Below, piece by piece: positions 28,308-38,167 of a stretch of DNA of 64,000 bases. The stretch is from positions 744,001 to 808,000 of the forward strand of contig NZ_CP035928.1 of the NCBI RefSeq assembly GCF_004214795.1, read 5' to 3'. A model generated the notes under the pieces. It did no database searches, was not told where the DNA came from, and saw nothing but the letters and a program-made list of their open reading frames with translations. How positions within the stretch are numbered: the first letter of the stretch is position 1; every line of letters starts with the position of its first letter. Source of the stretch: Malaciobacter pacificus. GTDB taxonomy: Bacteria; Campylobacterota; Campylobacteria; Campylobacterales; Arcobacteraceae. Both the position numbers and the translations under genes were made by a program.

Positions 28308-28661
28308 ATGAAGTATGAGGAACTTATTAGTGAACTATGTGTAGTGATAAAAGAATCAGAAAATAATGCAGAATTGATTTACAATAATTGTGAAGATATT
28401 CAAGAATTAATTTCTAATTCAAATCTTTCTTTTAATGAAAAAGAAAAAGTCACAAATAAATTAACAGAGGTTTTTGGATTTTTGCAACATCAAGATTTAC
28501 ATAGACAAAAAATTGAACGAGTTGTTAATTATGTTTGTGAAAAGAATGATATTGATAAATCTCAATACAATTTAGCGCCAAGTGCTAAAAATATTGATAA
28601 TACCGATGACAATATTAGTGAAGATGAACTTGAAGCTTTAATCAAGCAAATGCAATCTTAA
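28308..28661 (+). CDS. Small CheZ-like protein (putative CheY-phosphatase)
   Basis: 117 residues, mostly helical. Residues 56-70 read FGFLQHQDLHRQKIE, which keeps the D-L-x-x-Q spacing of the CheZ catalytic pair (D143/Q147 in E. coli), here D63 and Q67. The C-terminus has an acidic linker and the end SEDELEALIKQMQS, resembling the CheY-binding tail. It lacks the long N-terminal helices of full CheZ. It lies tail to tail with the interrupted chemoreceptor gene, sharing its terminator, which supports a chemotaxis role. It could instead be another QD-motif protein, so the assignment is moderate. Confidence 0.55.
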   Translation: MKYEELISELCVVIKESENNAELIYNNCEDIQELISNSNLSFNEKEKVTNKLTEVFGFLQHQDLHRQKIERVVNYVCEKNDIDKSQYNLAPSAKNIDNTDDNISEDELEALIKQMQS

Positions 28662-28662
28662 A

Positions 28663-28691
28663 AATAAAAGAAGTTAAACTTCTTTTATTTC
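28663..28691. terminator. Bidirectional terminator between the CheZ-like gene and the chemoreceptor 3' end
   Basis: A perfect 12-bp stem (AAATAAAAGAAG with CTTCTTTTATTT) with a 5-base loop, directly after the CheZ-like stop. Its right arm contains the original chemoreceptor stop codon (28686-28688, minus strand). Confidence 0.75.
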
Positions 28692-28813
28692 TTGCAAGCT
28701 ACTCTTTTTACATTATTTAAGTTTCCAAATATTCTTAGTGATGTAACTTCTACATTTTTAGCTTTTTCATTTAATTCTAAATTTGCTGCATGTTCAGAAT
28801 TTAACCTTACTAA
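28686..28813 (-). pseudogene. Detached C-terminal end of the chemoreceptor gene
   Basis: Minus-strand codons encode RLNSEHAANLELNEKAKN and continue to VKRVACKK and a stop at 28686. This is the natural continuation of the chemoreceptor on the far side of the insertion element: without the element and one copy of its 7-bp duplication, the frame reads LQNLV directly into RLNSE. The original receptor was therefore 728 residues and has lost its last 40. Confidence 0.85.
28807..28813. repeat. Left target-site duplication TTACTAA
   Basis: Seven bases flanking the IS4-type element, repeated exactly at 30378-30384. Deleting the element plus one copy restores the chemoreceptor reading frame. Confidence 0.85.
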
Positions 28814-30377
28814 CTTAACTTTCGCACGTTAAATTGATTAAAATTGTAGCTAAATCTCCCTAAAACATTACTCCTTTAGTTAATAATCTTATCCTTGTTG
28901 ACATAAAAATAATTTAGTTGTTTTTCTATGATATTTTTCTATTTTGAACTCTCAATAAAGCCCTTAAATAGGCACTTTTAGCTATAATATCTATTATATT
29001 AAAGGGTAAGAATGCAGATAGAATCCAAGATCATCGGTATTATAAACGATAAGTTAAAAAATCCAATCTATGAAACATTACGTTTGTTAAATATGAAAAC
29101 TATTTTAACCAAGAGCAATTTTTCTAAAAAAGAGGGAGTTGCTGTTCATATGGTTGTATTACATTTTGTATATATGCTGGTTATGAATAAAAAAATATCA
29201 ACCTTTATGGATCAAAGTAATGATAGTTTCAAAAAAGATGTATATTATCGATTACTTTCCAATACTTCTTATAATTGGAGAAAACTATTATCTCTTAGTT
29301 CTTTAAAGATCTTATCACTACTTCATAAAGTGCAAGATTCAAAGCTAGTAAGAGTTCTTATACTTGATGATACTGTTGAAGATAAAGTTGGTAAAAATAT
29401 AGAGGGAAGTTGTGACAACCTTTGGAGCAATAAAGCAAAGAGAAAAATCAGAGGTGTAAATGTTGTATCACTAAACTATAGTGATGGTTATTCAAATTTT
29501 ATGTTGGACTTTGCAATTGCTATGAACAGTTATGCAAGGGTAAAGATAGAAGAGTTTACAAATATTATTGATCATCGAACCAATGCACATAAGCGAAGAT
29601 TGGAAAGCTTAAAAGGGAAATCACAAATTGCTATAGAGATGATTAAAAGAGCAGTAGCTAGTGGTATATATGCAGATTATCTGCTTGTAGATAGCTGGTA
29701 TTCTAAACCTGTATTTATAGAAACTATGAATGAACTTGGATTGCAAGTCATTTCAAGAATGGTAAACAATGACAGGATATGGAATTTTACAGGAGAGAAA
29801 AAGACCCTTGATGGCATCTATAACAAATTTAAAAAGCTTAAATCTATCAAGATGGGTCAATATGGCAAAAAGATAAAGTTTGAGTATTTTTCAACCATAG
29901 TTGAACATAAAAAAGCTGGTAAATTAAAAATTGTTTTTATAAAAACAAAAGAGAATTTAATACCAATCGTATCAACCAATCTTATACTTAGTGATGAAGA
30001 GATTATAGATATTTATAAAAGACGATGGGATATAGAACAAGGGTATAAAGAACTTCGTGAACACTTTGGATTCGGAAAAGAAGAGAATCGAATCTATGAA
30101 GCTTTGATAGCCAGAATTACACTATCTTTTTTTACATACAATGTTGTTAGCTATATAAATCGTATCAGCAATGAACCTAAAACAATTGGTGGATTGTTTA
30201 AAGATTTAGAATGTGAACTTCATACTCTAGCAATAGCTATGCAAGCATTTTTAGCTATTTTAGATGAGATTGCAAAAATTGAAGAAGTTGTCAATAGAAA
30301 TGAGGATTTTACAGCTATCATTGATCTATTAAGAGATGTGACTGGAAAATTGCTTGGTTTTAGGTGCGAAAGTTAAG
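28814..30377 (+). mobile_element. Complete IS4-type insertion sequence, 1,564 bp
   Basis: Bounded by perfect 14-bp terminal inverted repeats (CTTAACTTTCGCAC at 28814-28827 and its complement at 30364-30377) and a 7-bp target duplication. It holds one intact transposase whose stop codon lies inside the right repeat. Identical ends and an intact gene suggest a recent insertion. About 198 bp of AT-rich non-coding DNA lie between the left end and the transposase, with TATAAT at 28983. Confidence 0.9.
29012..30376 (+). CDS. IS4-family DDE transposase
   Basis: 454 residues, intact. The catalytic acids are visible as LILDDT (first Asp), LLVDSWYS (second Asp) and the Glu in [12 protein letters not shown], which matches a Y-R-E-K-type signature of IS4 transposases. 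The central [22 protein letters not shown] belongs to the beta-rich insertion common in this group. AAAGGGTAAGA precedes the ATG, and TATAAT lies 23 bases upstream of the start. The stop codon is within the right inverted repeat. Confidence 0.92.
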   Translation: MQIESKIIGIINDKLKNPIYETLRLLNMKTILTKSNFSKKEGVAVHMVVLHFVYMLVMNKKISTFMDQSNDSFKKDVYYRLLSNTSYNWRKLLSLSSLKILSLLHKVQDSKLVRVLILDDTVEDKVGKNIEGSCDNLWSNKAKRKIRGVNVVSLNYSDGYSNFMLDFAIAMNSYARVKIEEFTNIIDHRTNAHKRRLESLKGKSQIAIEMIKRAVASGIYADYLLVDSWYSKPVFIETMNELGLQVISRMVNNDRIWNFTGEKKTLDGIYNKFKKLKSIKMGQYGKKIKFEYFSTIVEHKKAGKLKIVFIKTKENLIPIVSTNLILSDEEIIDIYKRRWDIEQGYKELREHFGFGKEENRIYEALIARITLSFFTYNVVSYINRISNEPKTIGGLFKDLECELHTLAIAMQAFLAILDEIAKIEEVVNRNEDFTAIIDLLRDVTGKLLGFRCES

Positions 30378-32442
30378 TTACTAAATTTTGCAGGTCATCA
30401 TGGAACTCTTTTTGAAGCTCTTTTATATCATTCATTAAGTTAGGATCGACATTTTTCCCTGAACTAATATGTTTTGAACTCCATTCATCTAAAGTTTTAT
30501 TTCTCTCAATTTCAAAGTTTTGATATGTTCCTAATTGAGAGTAAACTTTATCTTTTGTATTTAGAATATCAACTTTTAATTGAGCTGTATCATATACTAA
30601 ATCTACATCATCTACTTTGTCAAGAGCATCTTGAATAAATGAAGCTCTTGAAGCAGCTGTTACTAATGAGCTTGACATATTAGCTATTTCAGATGCCATA
30701 CTTGAAATTTGTTCAGAGACTTGGGCATTTTTTTGAGTTGCTCTATCTAATGTATTTATTGCATCATTTATTTGAACTATTCCATTTTCTTGTTCTTTTG
30801 AAGCTGTTGCAACGTGGTTAATTATTTCAATAGTATCTGAAATATTAGTATTTAATTCTTCATAACCTTTAATCATTTCATCTGAAATTGATTTACCTTC
30901 ATGGGCTTTAGTACTAGCATCTTCTACTAAATCTTTAATCTCTTTAGCAGCCTCTGCACTTCTTGAAGCTAAGTTTCTAACCTCTTGTGCAACTACAGCA
31001 AATCCTTTACCTGCTTCACCAGCAGTTGCAGCTTCAACTGCTGCATTTAGTGATAGAATGTTTGTTTGGAATGCTATTTGATCAATAACATCAATAGCTT
31101 CATTAATAGCTGTAACTTTGCTATTTATTTCATCCATAGATACAGCAGTTTCATTTGCTAAAGATTGTCCTTTATTTGCTGATTTTGTAACATTTTGAGC
31201 TAAATGAGCCATGTTTACTGTTGCTTGAGTGTTATTTTGTATATTAGAAGTTATTTGTTCTAAAGTTGCAGCTGTTTCTTCTAAAGATGCAGCTTGTTGA
31301 TTTGATGATATTGATAAATTTCTTGATGCTTCTGATAATACTTTTGTATTTTCATTTAAGTTGTTACCTGTATTCATAACCATTGCTAAAATTTCTGAAG
31401 TATTATTTCCAACAAGCTTTATACCTGCTGTTAATGAACCTAAATCTCCATAAATTCCATCATCATTAATTTTGAAATCATACTTTGATTCTGAATAAGA
31501 TCTCAATGTTTCATTAATCCTGTCAAGTGTCTCTTTTGTACTTTCTATCATATGATTAAGTTTATTTTTTAAATCTTCTACATGTGGATTAGAAGCTTTT
31601 TTATTAACATTATAAACAAAGAAACCATTTTTCGTTTTTTCTAAAACATCACTTGCCTCTTCAATAACTAATTCATCTTGATGTAGTCCATCTCTCACTT
31701 TTTTCATATATTGATTAAATAATGAAGATACTTCTCCAATTTCATCTTTAGATTCTACTTCAAGTTTGATATTTGAATCATTTGAATTTAAAAGGTTTTC
31801 AAATCCTTTTTTTAATTTTGTAATAGGGTTAGTTGCTTTTTTCACGATAATAAATATTAGTCCAATAGTTATCCAACCAAGAACAGTAGATATAATTAAA
31901 ATATCAATTACAAGCTCATCTATTTGAGAATCTGATTCATCAAGTGAAAATGTTAAATCCATTACACCTATAACATCACCTTCTTGTTGATTAGCATGAC
32001 ACATTAGACACTCTTGAGTAGCTATCATTGGTTTTATCATTCTTAAATTATGGCCATTTTCATCATCTGTTTCAAGTAATGCTGATTTTTTAGAATCAAA
32101 TACAGATATTACATCCGTATCTTTTGTAAAAGGGCTTGTTGAACCATATAACTCCATTAGAGGTTTACTTTTTGCTACAGTAAGGTTTTTCACACCTTTT
32201 ATTGCTCTTGCATCATCTTCTGCTTTTTGAATTTGTGCAGGGTCTCCTGTGTTCATTGCATTTCTTAAACTTTGGAACATGGCTGAATTCAGCATTTCTA
32301 AATTTTCTTTAGTCTTAGCTATTGAATCACTACTAACCTTTTCTGTTGTAAAATATACAACCGCTAAACTACTTAATGTCATTAAAACAAGTAGAGGTAA
32401 TATGATTTTATTGCTTATTTTTTTTGTTACAAAATCCAACAT
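30373..32442 (-). CDS. Methyl-accepting chemotaxis protein with periplasmic c-type haem motif, 3' end cut by IS
   Basis: 688 native residues remain; the final Thr and stop are supplied by the IS. TM1 is at about 13-32. The periplasmic region resembles Tll0287-type (DUF3365) sensors and contains a haem-binding CLMCH (C145, C148, H149). TM2 is at about 176-200, then HAMP ([15 protein letters not shown]). The signalling helices have the hairpin tip [16 protein letters not shown]. Haem could sense redox state, NO or oxygen; this is inferred. The last 40 residues lie beyond the element. The signalling tip is intact, so partial function is possible. AAAGGG precedes the start. Confidence 0.88.
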   Translation of the reverse strand: MLDFVTKKISNKIILPLLVLMTLSSLAVVYFTTEKVSSDSIAKTKENLEMLNSAMFQSLRNAMNTGDPAQIQKAEDDARAIKGVKNLTVAKSKPLMELYGSTSPFTKDTDVISVFDSKKSALLETDDENGHNLRMIKPMIATQECLMCHANQQEGDVIGVMDLTFSLDESDSQIDELVIDILIISTVLGWITIGLIFIIVKKATNPITKLKKGFENLLNSNDSNIKLEVESKDEIGEVSSLFNQYMKKVRDGLHQDELVIEEASDVLEKTKNGFFVYNVNKKASNPHVEDLKNKLNHMIESTKETLDRINETLRSYSESKYDFKINDDGIYGDLGSLTAGIKLVGNNTSEILAMVMNTGNNLNENTKVLSEASRNLSISSNQQAASLEETAATLEQITSNIQNNTQATVNMAHLAQNVTKSANKGQSLANETAVSMDEINSKVTAINEAIDVIDQIAFQTNILSLNAAVEAATAGEAGKGFAVVAQEVRNLASRSAEAAKEIKDLVEDASTKAHEGKSISDEMIKGYEELNTNISDTIEIINHVATASKEQENGIVQINDAINTLDRATQKNAQVSEQISSMASEIANMSSSLVTAASRASFIQDALDKVDDVDLVYDTAQLKVDILNTKDKVYSQLGTYQNFEIERNKTLDEWSSKHISSGKNVDPNLMNDIKELQKEFHDDLQNLVT
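30378..30384. repeat. Right target-site duplication TTACTAA
   Basis: Second copy of the 7-bp duplication created by the IS4-type element. Confidence 0.85.
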
Positions 32443-32472
32443 TTGATAGCCCTTTTTTCTTTAAGTACAATT

Positions 32473-32478
32473 ATTATA
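32473..32478 (-). promoter_or_regulatory. -10 box of the chemoreceptor gene
   Basis: TATAAT on the minus strand, 30 bases before the receptor start codon, in the 117-bp divergent gap with ruvA. No sigma-28 or sigma-54 pattern was recognised there. Confidence 0.4.
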
Positions 32479-32559
32479 TAATTAATAGTATTTATTATTT
32501 ATAAAAAACAGCATGTTTTTTTATGAAAAGATTAAAAAAGAAACAAAAGAGCAGAAATA

Positions 32560-33123
32560 ATGATTGTAGGGCTTGTAGGCAAAATAATTAAAAAAGAACC
32601 GACGTTATTAAACGTCAATGTAAATGGAATTATTTATGAAGTTTTTGTCTCATTAAATTGCAGTTCAAAAATAGTTTCAGATGAAATTACTTTAGTTACA
32701 ACTCATATTATTAGAGAAGATTCTCAAACTTTATATGGTTTTCTAGATCCAAATGAAAAAAAATTATTTGATACGGTTATAAAAATAAATGGAGTTGGTC
32801 CTAAAGTGGCATTAGCTATTTGTTCAACCTTTACTCCAACTTCTTTTGCACAAATAGTTAATGAAAATGATATATCAATGCTAAAAAGAGTTCCTGGAAT
32901 TGGACCTAAAGGTGCAAGTAGAATTTTAGTTGAATTATCTGGATTTGTAATATCAGGGGATGATGCTTTAAATGATCACTCTTCAAATAGTACTTTAGAA
33001 GCATCTTTAGCCTTAGAATCATTAGGTTTCAAAAAAGATTTAGTATCAAAAGTTTTAAAAACTTGTGTAGGAAATAATACAAGTGATCTTGTAAAAGAAG
33101 CACTTAAAAAATTACAAAAATAA
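32560..33123 (+). CDS. ruvA: Holliday junction branch-migration protein RuvA
   Basis: Tetrameric junction-binding subunit of RuvABC. The 187 residues show the N-terminal OB-fold ([14 protein letters not shown]), [17 protein letters not shown] and [13 protein letters not shown] as the two helix-hairpin-helix motifs, and a C-terminal UBA-like RuvB-binding domain ([15 protein letters not shown]). It starts the ruvA-ddl-hydrolase-murF-HIT gene run, an order like that of Campylobacter ddl-murF clusters. Confidence 0.96.
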   Translation: MIVGLVGKIIKKEPTLLNVNVNGIIYEVFVSLNCSSKIVSDEITLVTTHIIREDSQTLYGFLDPNEKKLFDTVIKINGVGPKVALAICSTFTPTSFAQIVNENDISMLKRVPGIGPKGASRILVELSGFVISGDDALNDHSSNSTLEASLALESLGFKKDLVSKVLKTCVGNNTSDLVKEALKKLQK

Positions 33124-33139
33124 TAATAAAAGGAAATAG

Positions 33140-34180
33140 ATGAAAATTGCAATAGTTTTTGGTGGAATAAGTTTTGAACATGAAATATCAATAGTTAGTT
33201 CAATTGCTATGAAAGATGTATTGAAAAATGAACTGGTATATCTTTTTTTAGATTCTTCAAGAGAATTATATCATATTCCAACAGATGTAATTAAGTCTAA
33301 ACTATTTAGTTCAGGTGAATATAAAAAGTTTGATAAGGTTTATTTACAAAAGGGTGGCTTCTATAAAAAAGGTGGACTTTTATCAAAAAATAAAGCTATA
33401 GATTATGACCTTGTACTATCATTAATGCATGGAGGTGATGGTGAAGATGGTATTTTTTCATCTGTTTTAGATTTCTATGGTATTCCTTTTATAGCTCCAA
33501 GAACAGAAGCTTGTGTTGTTAGTTCAAATAAATTTTTAACTAAAGGTTATGCTTCAAGTGTTGATGTAAAAACTGTTGATTATAAATATTATACAAAAGG
33601 TGAAACAGTTGAAGTTAATGAATTTCCTGTAATTTTAAAACCAGTAAAATTAGGAAGTTCAATTGGAGTTTCAATTGTAAAATCACAAGAAGAACTAGAG
33701 TATGCTTTAGATGTTGCATATGAATTTGATAATGCAATTATAATTGAGCCTTTTATTCCTGGGGTTAAAGAGTATAATTTAGCAGGAACTAGAATAAATG
33801 GAGAATTTAAATTCTCCATTATTGAAGAGCCTCAAAAAGCGGAGTTTTTAGATTTTGATAAGAAATATTTGGATTTTTCAAGAACTTCAAAAGCAATGGA
33901 AGTTGATTTAGGTGCAGAGTTAAATGCAAAGGTAAAAGAATCATTCAAAAGAATCTATAATAATTTATTTGAAGGTTCAATTATTAGATGTGATTTTTTT
34001 GTAATTGACAATGAAGTTTACTTAAATGAAATCAACTCAATTCCTGGTTCTATGGCAAATTATTTATTTGAAGATTTTAATTCTTTATTTACAGATTTAG
34101 CTAAAAACTTACCAAGAAAAAAACATATTCCAATAACATATGAATATGTAAATAAAATCCACGCATCTAAGGGTAAATAA
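33140..34180 (+). CDS. ddl: D-alanine-D-alanine ligase
   Basis: Makes the D-Ala-D-Ala dipeptide for peptidoglycan. 346 residues of ATP-grasp fold: IAIVFGGISFEHEISIVSS, LMHGGDGEDG, the substrate/ATP segment VILKPVKLGSSIGVS, IIRCDFFVIDNEVYLNEINSIPGS. AAAAGGAAATAG precedes the ATG. It supplies the substrate for MurF encoded two genes downstream, while the alr at the window end makes the D-Ala. Confidence 0.95.
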   Translation: MKIAIVFGGISFEHEISIVSSIAMKDVLKNELVYLFLDSSRELYHIPTDVIKSKLFSSGEYKKFDKVYLQKGGFYKKGGLLSKNKAIDYDLVLSLMHGGDGEDGIFSSVLDFYGIPFIAPRTEACVVSSNKFLTKGYASSVDVKTVDYKYYTKGETVEVNEFPVILKPVKLGSSIGVSIVKSQEELEYALDVAYEFDNAIIIEPFIPGVKEYNLAGTRINGEFKFSIIEEPQKAEFLDFDKKYLDFSRTSKAMEVDLGAELNAKVKESFKRIYNNLFEGSIIRCDFFVIDNEVYLNEINSIPGSMANYLFEDFNSLFTDLAKNLPRKKHIPITYEYVNKIHASKGK

Positions 34181-34183
34181 AAA

Positions 34184-34903
34184 TTGGCATCAAAAAGTTT
34201 AATAGTAGATAACAAAAAATTCGATATATCTTATGAGATAGTTAATCCAACTGCTTCTAAAGATATTGTATTTTTACATGGTTGGGGTTCAAATAAAGAG
34301 ATTATGAAAAACTCTTTTGGAAAATATTTAAATAATTTTAGACATATTTATATTGATATGCCAGGATTTGGAAAATCTTCAAATAGTTATGATTTAACAA
34401 CTAATGATTATGTGAAAATAGTGGATGAGTTTTTAAAACTATTAAACAGTTCAAAAGATATAATTGCAGGACACTCTTATGGAGGAAAAGTTTCAACTTT
34501 ATTAAATCCTAAAAATTTAGTTTTACTAAGTAGTGCTGGAATTTTAGAAGAGAAACCTTTTGATGTTAAATTAAAAATTGCATTTGCAAAGATTTTTAAT
34601 AAATTAGGTCTTAGCTCTTTAACAAAATCTTTTAGAAGTAGTGATGTTAATCAAATGAGCGAACAGATGTATTCAACATTTAAAAATGTTGTAAATGAAG
34701 ATTTTTCTACACATTTCTCAAATTTTCAAAATAATGCTTTAATCTTTTGGGGTGAGAAAGATACGGCTACATCTTTAAGTTCAGGTAAAAAAATTGCTTC
34801 TTTAATAGAAAAATCAACTTTTATATCTTATGATGGTGACCACTATTTCTTTGCACATAATGCAAAAGATATTTCTGAAAGAATAGAGAATGGAATACTT
34901 TAA
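34184..34903 (+). CDS. Alpha/beta hydrolase between ddl and murF
   Basis: 239 residues of alpha/beta-hydrolase fold. The oxyanion motif is FLHGWGSN, the nucleophile is S98 in AGHSYGG, and the Asp and His candidates are WGEKDTATS and YDGDHYFFAH. The start is TTG at 34184, 3 bp after the ddl stop. The gene overlaps murF by 14 bp. Campylobacter has a hydrolase gene in the same place, which suggests a conserved but unproven link to cell-wall synthesis. Confidence 0.85.
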   Translation: MASKSLIVDNKKFDISYEIVNPTASKDIVFLHGWGSNKEIMKNSFGKYLNNFRHIYIDMPGFGKSSNSYDLTTNDYVKIVDEFLKLLNSSKDIIAGHSYGGKVSTLLNPKNLVLLSSAGILEEKPFDVKLKIAFAKIFNKLGLSSLTKSFRSSDVNQMSEQMYSTFKNVVNEDFSTHFSNFQNNALIFWGEKDTATSLSSGKKIASLIEKSTFISYDGDHYFFAHNAKDISERIENGIL

Positions 34904-36326
34904 TATATTTACGCATATTGTACTAATCATGGCTTTAGGTTGGTACTTAATTACAAACTTACAATGGTACAACTATAAACTTGATAGAGTTGTTTTTAAG
35001 CATCATAAATGGCAATGGCACATTACTTACTTTTTAGCGCCTGTTGTATTATACTATTTAATTCCTAGTCCATATTTTGCTATATACTTTTATTTGATAT
35101 ATATGACAAGTTTTATATTATGGAATAGAAAACTTGATAGGCCAGTTGTTTTAACTTCAAGAGTAAAAAGATTTTTATTAATACTGTTATTTACTACATT
35201 TGCAATCTCTGCTTTATGTTTAGCAAGTCCAGAGTGTACAAATATGTTTATTTTTGTTCCTTTGATTATTACATATGTTGCTTCAACTATTTTAGAAAAG
35301 ATTTTTTTCCTATCTTTTAAGCATAAAGGTAAACAAAGATTACAAAGTATAGTGGGACTTAAAACAGTTGCTATTACAGCTTCATATGGAAAAACATCAA
35401 TAAAAAACTATTTACACCATGTATTAAAAAATAAGTTTAAAACATATAAAACACCAAGAAGTGTGAATACTATTGGAGGTATTGTTTTAGATGTAAATAG
35501 GGATATACCTTTAGATACACAAATTTATATTGCCGAAGCAGGGGCAAGAGTCAAAGGCGATATTGAAGAGATAACTATGTATTTAGAACCTGAAGTTTGT
35601 GTTTTAGGAAGTGTTGGCGAGCAACATATAGAGTACTTTAAAACTTTAGATAATATCATTCATACAAAAATGGAAATATTAAAATCACCAAAAATGAAAA
35701 TGGGATTTGTGCATGAGAGTGTTCCAATTAAAGACTATGACACTATTACAAAATTCCCAAACAATTTACATATAACTAAAAGTACGCTAGATGGATTGTG
35801 GTTTGATGTTGAGATTAATGGACAAATTGAACATTTTTATGCTCCTATTTTAGGAAGTTTTAATGCAATAAATTTAACGGCTGTTATTTTAGTTTCTCAT
35901 TATTTAGGTATGAGTATTGATGAGATTAAAATTGCACTAAAAACACTTCCTCAAGTTGAACATAGACTTCAAAAAATTGAAGCTGGTGGAAAACTTATTA
36001 TTGATGATAGTTTCAATGGAAATTTAGAAGGTATGCTAGAAGCTGTAAATATTTGTAGTACATATGAAGGTAGAAAAGTAATTATAACTCCAGGTTTAGT
36101 TGAATCAACTGACGAAGCAAATATTCTTTTAGCAAAAGCCATAAATGAAAAATTTGATTTTGTAATTATTACAGGAAGTTTAAATAGCCATTTATTAAGT
36201 TCAAATATTGATAGTGAAAAGGTATTTATCTTAAAAGATAAATCACATTTAGAAACAACATTGGCTCAAAAAACCACACAAGGTGATTTAATTTTATTTG
36301 CAAATGATGCACCCAATTTTATATAG
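34890..36326 (+). CDS. murF: UDP-N-acetylmuramoyl-tripeptide--D-Ala-D-Ala ligase, membrane-anchored form
   Basis: Adds D-Ala-D-Ala to the UDP-MurNAc tripeptide. Of 478 residues, the first 140 or so form an unusual hydrophobic N-terminus (about four segments) characteristic of Campylobacterota MurF. The Mur ligase core has the P-loop TASYGKTSIKNYL, then EAGARVKGDIEE, GSFNAINLTAV and the C-terminal DDSFNGNLEGMLEA. It overlaps the upstream hydrolase by 14 bp, which indicates coupling. Confidence 0.93.
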   Translation: MEYFNIFTHIVLIMALGWYLITNLQWYNYKLDRVVFKHHKWQWHITYFLAPVVLYYLIPSPYFAIYFYLIYMTSFILWNRKLDRPVVLTSRVKRFLLILLFTTFAISALCLASPECTNMFIFVPLIITYVASTILEKIFFLSFKHKGKQRLQSIVGLKTVAITASYGKTSIKNYLHHVLKNKFKTYKTPRSVNTIGGIVLDVNRDIPLDTQIYIAEAGARVKGDIEEITMYLEPEVCVLGSVGEQHIEYFKTLDNIIHTKMEILKSPKMKMGFVHESVPIKDYDTITKFPNNLHITKSTLDGLWFDVEINGQIEHFYAPILGSFNAINLTAVILVSHYLGMSIDEIKIALKTLPQVEHRLQKIEAGGKLIIDDSFNGNLEGMLEAVNICSTYEGRKVIITPGLVESTDEANILLAKAINEKFDFVIITGSLNSHLLSSNIDSEKVFILKDKSHLETTLAQKTTQGDLILFANDAPNFI

Positions 36327-36343
36327 TTAAAACAGGTTAAAAA

Positions 36344-36832
36344 ATGGAACATTTATATGCACCTTGGAGATACTCTTATGTTAGTGAAGAAAAAATAGAA
36401 GGTTGTGTTTTTTGTCATATATCAAAAAATCTTGATGATGAAAAACTTCAAGTACTTTTTCATGATGAATTTTGTTATGTGGTTATGAATAAGTTCCCTT
36501 ATTCTCCTGGACATATGATGGTTATACCACATTTTCATACAGATAAAATAGAAGAGCTTAATGAAGATACTTGGATACAAATGAGCATTAGAGTTAGACA
36601 AGGGGTAAAACTATTAAAAGATATTATGCCTTGTGAAGGTGTTAATATTGGTATGAATCTAGGAAAAGCTGCAGGTGCTGGTATTGAACAACATGTTCAT
36701 TATCATATGTTACCAAGATGGATTGGGGATACAAACTTTATATCATCTATTGCAGGTAACAGAGTATATCCAGCTGATTTTAATGAGATATTCCAAAAAC
36801 TAAAAGAAAACTCTTCAAAATATTTTATCTAG
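36344..36832 (+). CDS. HIT-family nucleotide hydrolase/phosphorylase
   Basis: 162 residues with the histidine triad in EQHVHYHMLPRW and the CVFCHI segment near residue 22, resembling Ap4A phosphorylase-like HIT proteins. It probably splits dinucleoside polyphosphates or related nucleotides in the cytoplasm. It follows murF by 17 bp and is the last gene of the ruvA-murF run. Confidence 0.9.
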   Translation: MEHLYAPWRYSYVSEEKIEGCVFCHISKNLDDEKLQVLFHDEFCYVVMNKFPYSPGHMMVIPHFHTDKIEELNEDTWIQMSIRVRQGVKLLKDIMPCEGVNIGMNLGKAAGAGIEQHVHYHMLPRWIGDTNFISSIAGNRVYPADFNEIFQKLKENSSKYFI

Positions 36833-36905
36833 TGCTTTACTTACACTACAAATAAACATAATTATTGTATATTATGCCCTTAATGTATATAAATTAGGAA
36901 AAAAA

Positions 36906-38156
36906 ATGAATAGAGATATTATAGTAATTGGTGCAGGTATTATGGGACTAACTGCAGCTTATGAATTACATAAATCTGGTAAAAAAGTTACAGTAATAGA
37001 TGAAGGTAATATCACAGATTGTACTTCATTTGGAAATGCAGGTTTATTATCTGCATTTGACAAAGGTCCTTTATCAAATCCAGGAGTAGTATTAGATACT
37101 TTAAAACTAATGTTTAAAGGTGAATCACCTGTTATTCTTCATCCTACATTAGATAAAAAAATTATATCTTGGCTTTGGAAGTTTATTAATAGTGCAAATC
37201 CTCAAAGATTAAAAAGAACAATAGCGTTATTTGAAAAGTATGGACAAATTACAATTGATAAATATAAAAAGATGCAAGAAGAAGATGGCTTAGATTTTGA
37301 TTTTCAACATAAAGGTATGCTCTCTTTGTTTACAAACCAAGAGACATATAATAAAAAAATAAAGCAATATAGTTATGAAGATGAAACAAGATTCAAAATA
37401 CTTACTAAATCTGAAATAAAAGATTATGTTCCTTGTTCAAATGAAAAAGCTAAAGGGGCGATACTATTTAAAAAGAATGCACATTTAGATCCAAAAAAAG
37501 TTATTACACAATTAAAAGAGTATTTGGAAAATAATGGTGTTGAATTTATATTAAATGAAAAAATCACTGATATTCAATTTAGTGAAGATAAAATTGAATA
37601 CGTGAAATCAGCTACAAAAACTTATGAAGCAAATACTTATATTATGTCAACAGGCTATCAAACACTTTTAGCTGATAAATTAAATAAAGAATTAATTATG
37701 ACACCTGCAAAAGGTTATAGTATTACATTTAATATGCCAAAAGAGTATGAACCTTTAACATCAACATTATTTGCTGATTTATTTATAATAATGTCACCAC
37801 GAAAAGATGATGTTAGACTTACTTCTAAATTAGAAATAGGTTCTACTAATCCTGCTGTTGTTAAAAAGCAAATTGATAGTATAAAAGAGAATTTTAAAAA
37901 ATATACTATACCTTTTGAAATGTCAAATGAAAAACTATGGGCAGGATTTAGACCATTGACACCTAATGATATGCCCTTAATTGGTAGAGATGAAAAATAC
38001 AAGAATCTAATATATGGAATGGGACTTGGTTGGCTTGGTATGACCTTTGGACCAAGTTTAGCAATGATATTAAATGATTTAATTATAAATGACTTAGAGA
38101 ATAAAGATTGTGATGACATTCTTCTATTCTCTGGCTTTTATCAAGGAAAATACTAA
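36906..38156 (+). CDS. dadA: FAD-dependent D-amino acid dehydrogenase (DadA type)
   Basis: 416 residues of the DAO family. The N-terminal Rossmann motif is IVIGAGIMGLTAAYELHKSG with VIDEG, the middle has TPAKGYSI, and the C-terminal FAD segment is AGFRPLTPNDMPLIG with GLGWLGMTFGPSLA. It is a membrane-associated enzyme that oxidises D-amino acids to keto acids. TTAGGAAAAAA precedes the ATG. The partner ridA follows by 11 bp, which fits removal of the reactive imine it produces. Confidence 0.85.
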   Translation: MNRDIIVIGAGIMGLTAAYELHKSGKKVTVIDEGNITDCTSFGNAGLLSAFDKGPLSNPGVVLDTLKLMFKGESPVILHPTLDKKIISWLWKFINSANPQRLKRTIALFEKYGQITIDKYKKMQEEDGLDFDFQHKGMLSLFTNQETYNKKIKQYSYEDETRFKILTKSEIKDYVPCSNEKAKGAILFKKNAHLDPKKVITQLKEYLENNGVEFILNEKITDIQFSEDKIEYVKSATKTYEANTYIMSTGYQTLLADKLNKELIMTPAKGYSITFNMPKEYEPLTSTLFADLFIIMSPRKDDVRLTSKLEIGSTNPAVVKKQIDSIKENFKKYTIPFEMSNEKLWAGFRPLTPNDMPLIGRDEKYKNLIYGMGLGWLGMTFGPSLAMILNDLIINDLENKDCDDILLFSGFYQGKY

Positions 38157-38167
38157 AAAGGGATATT

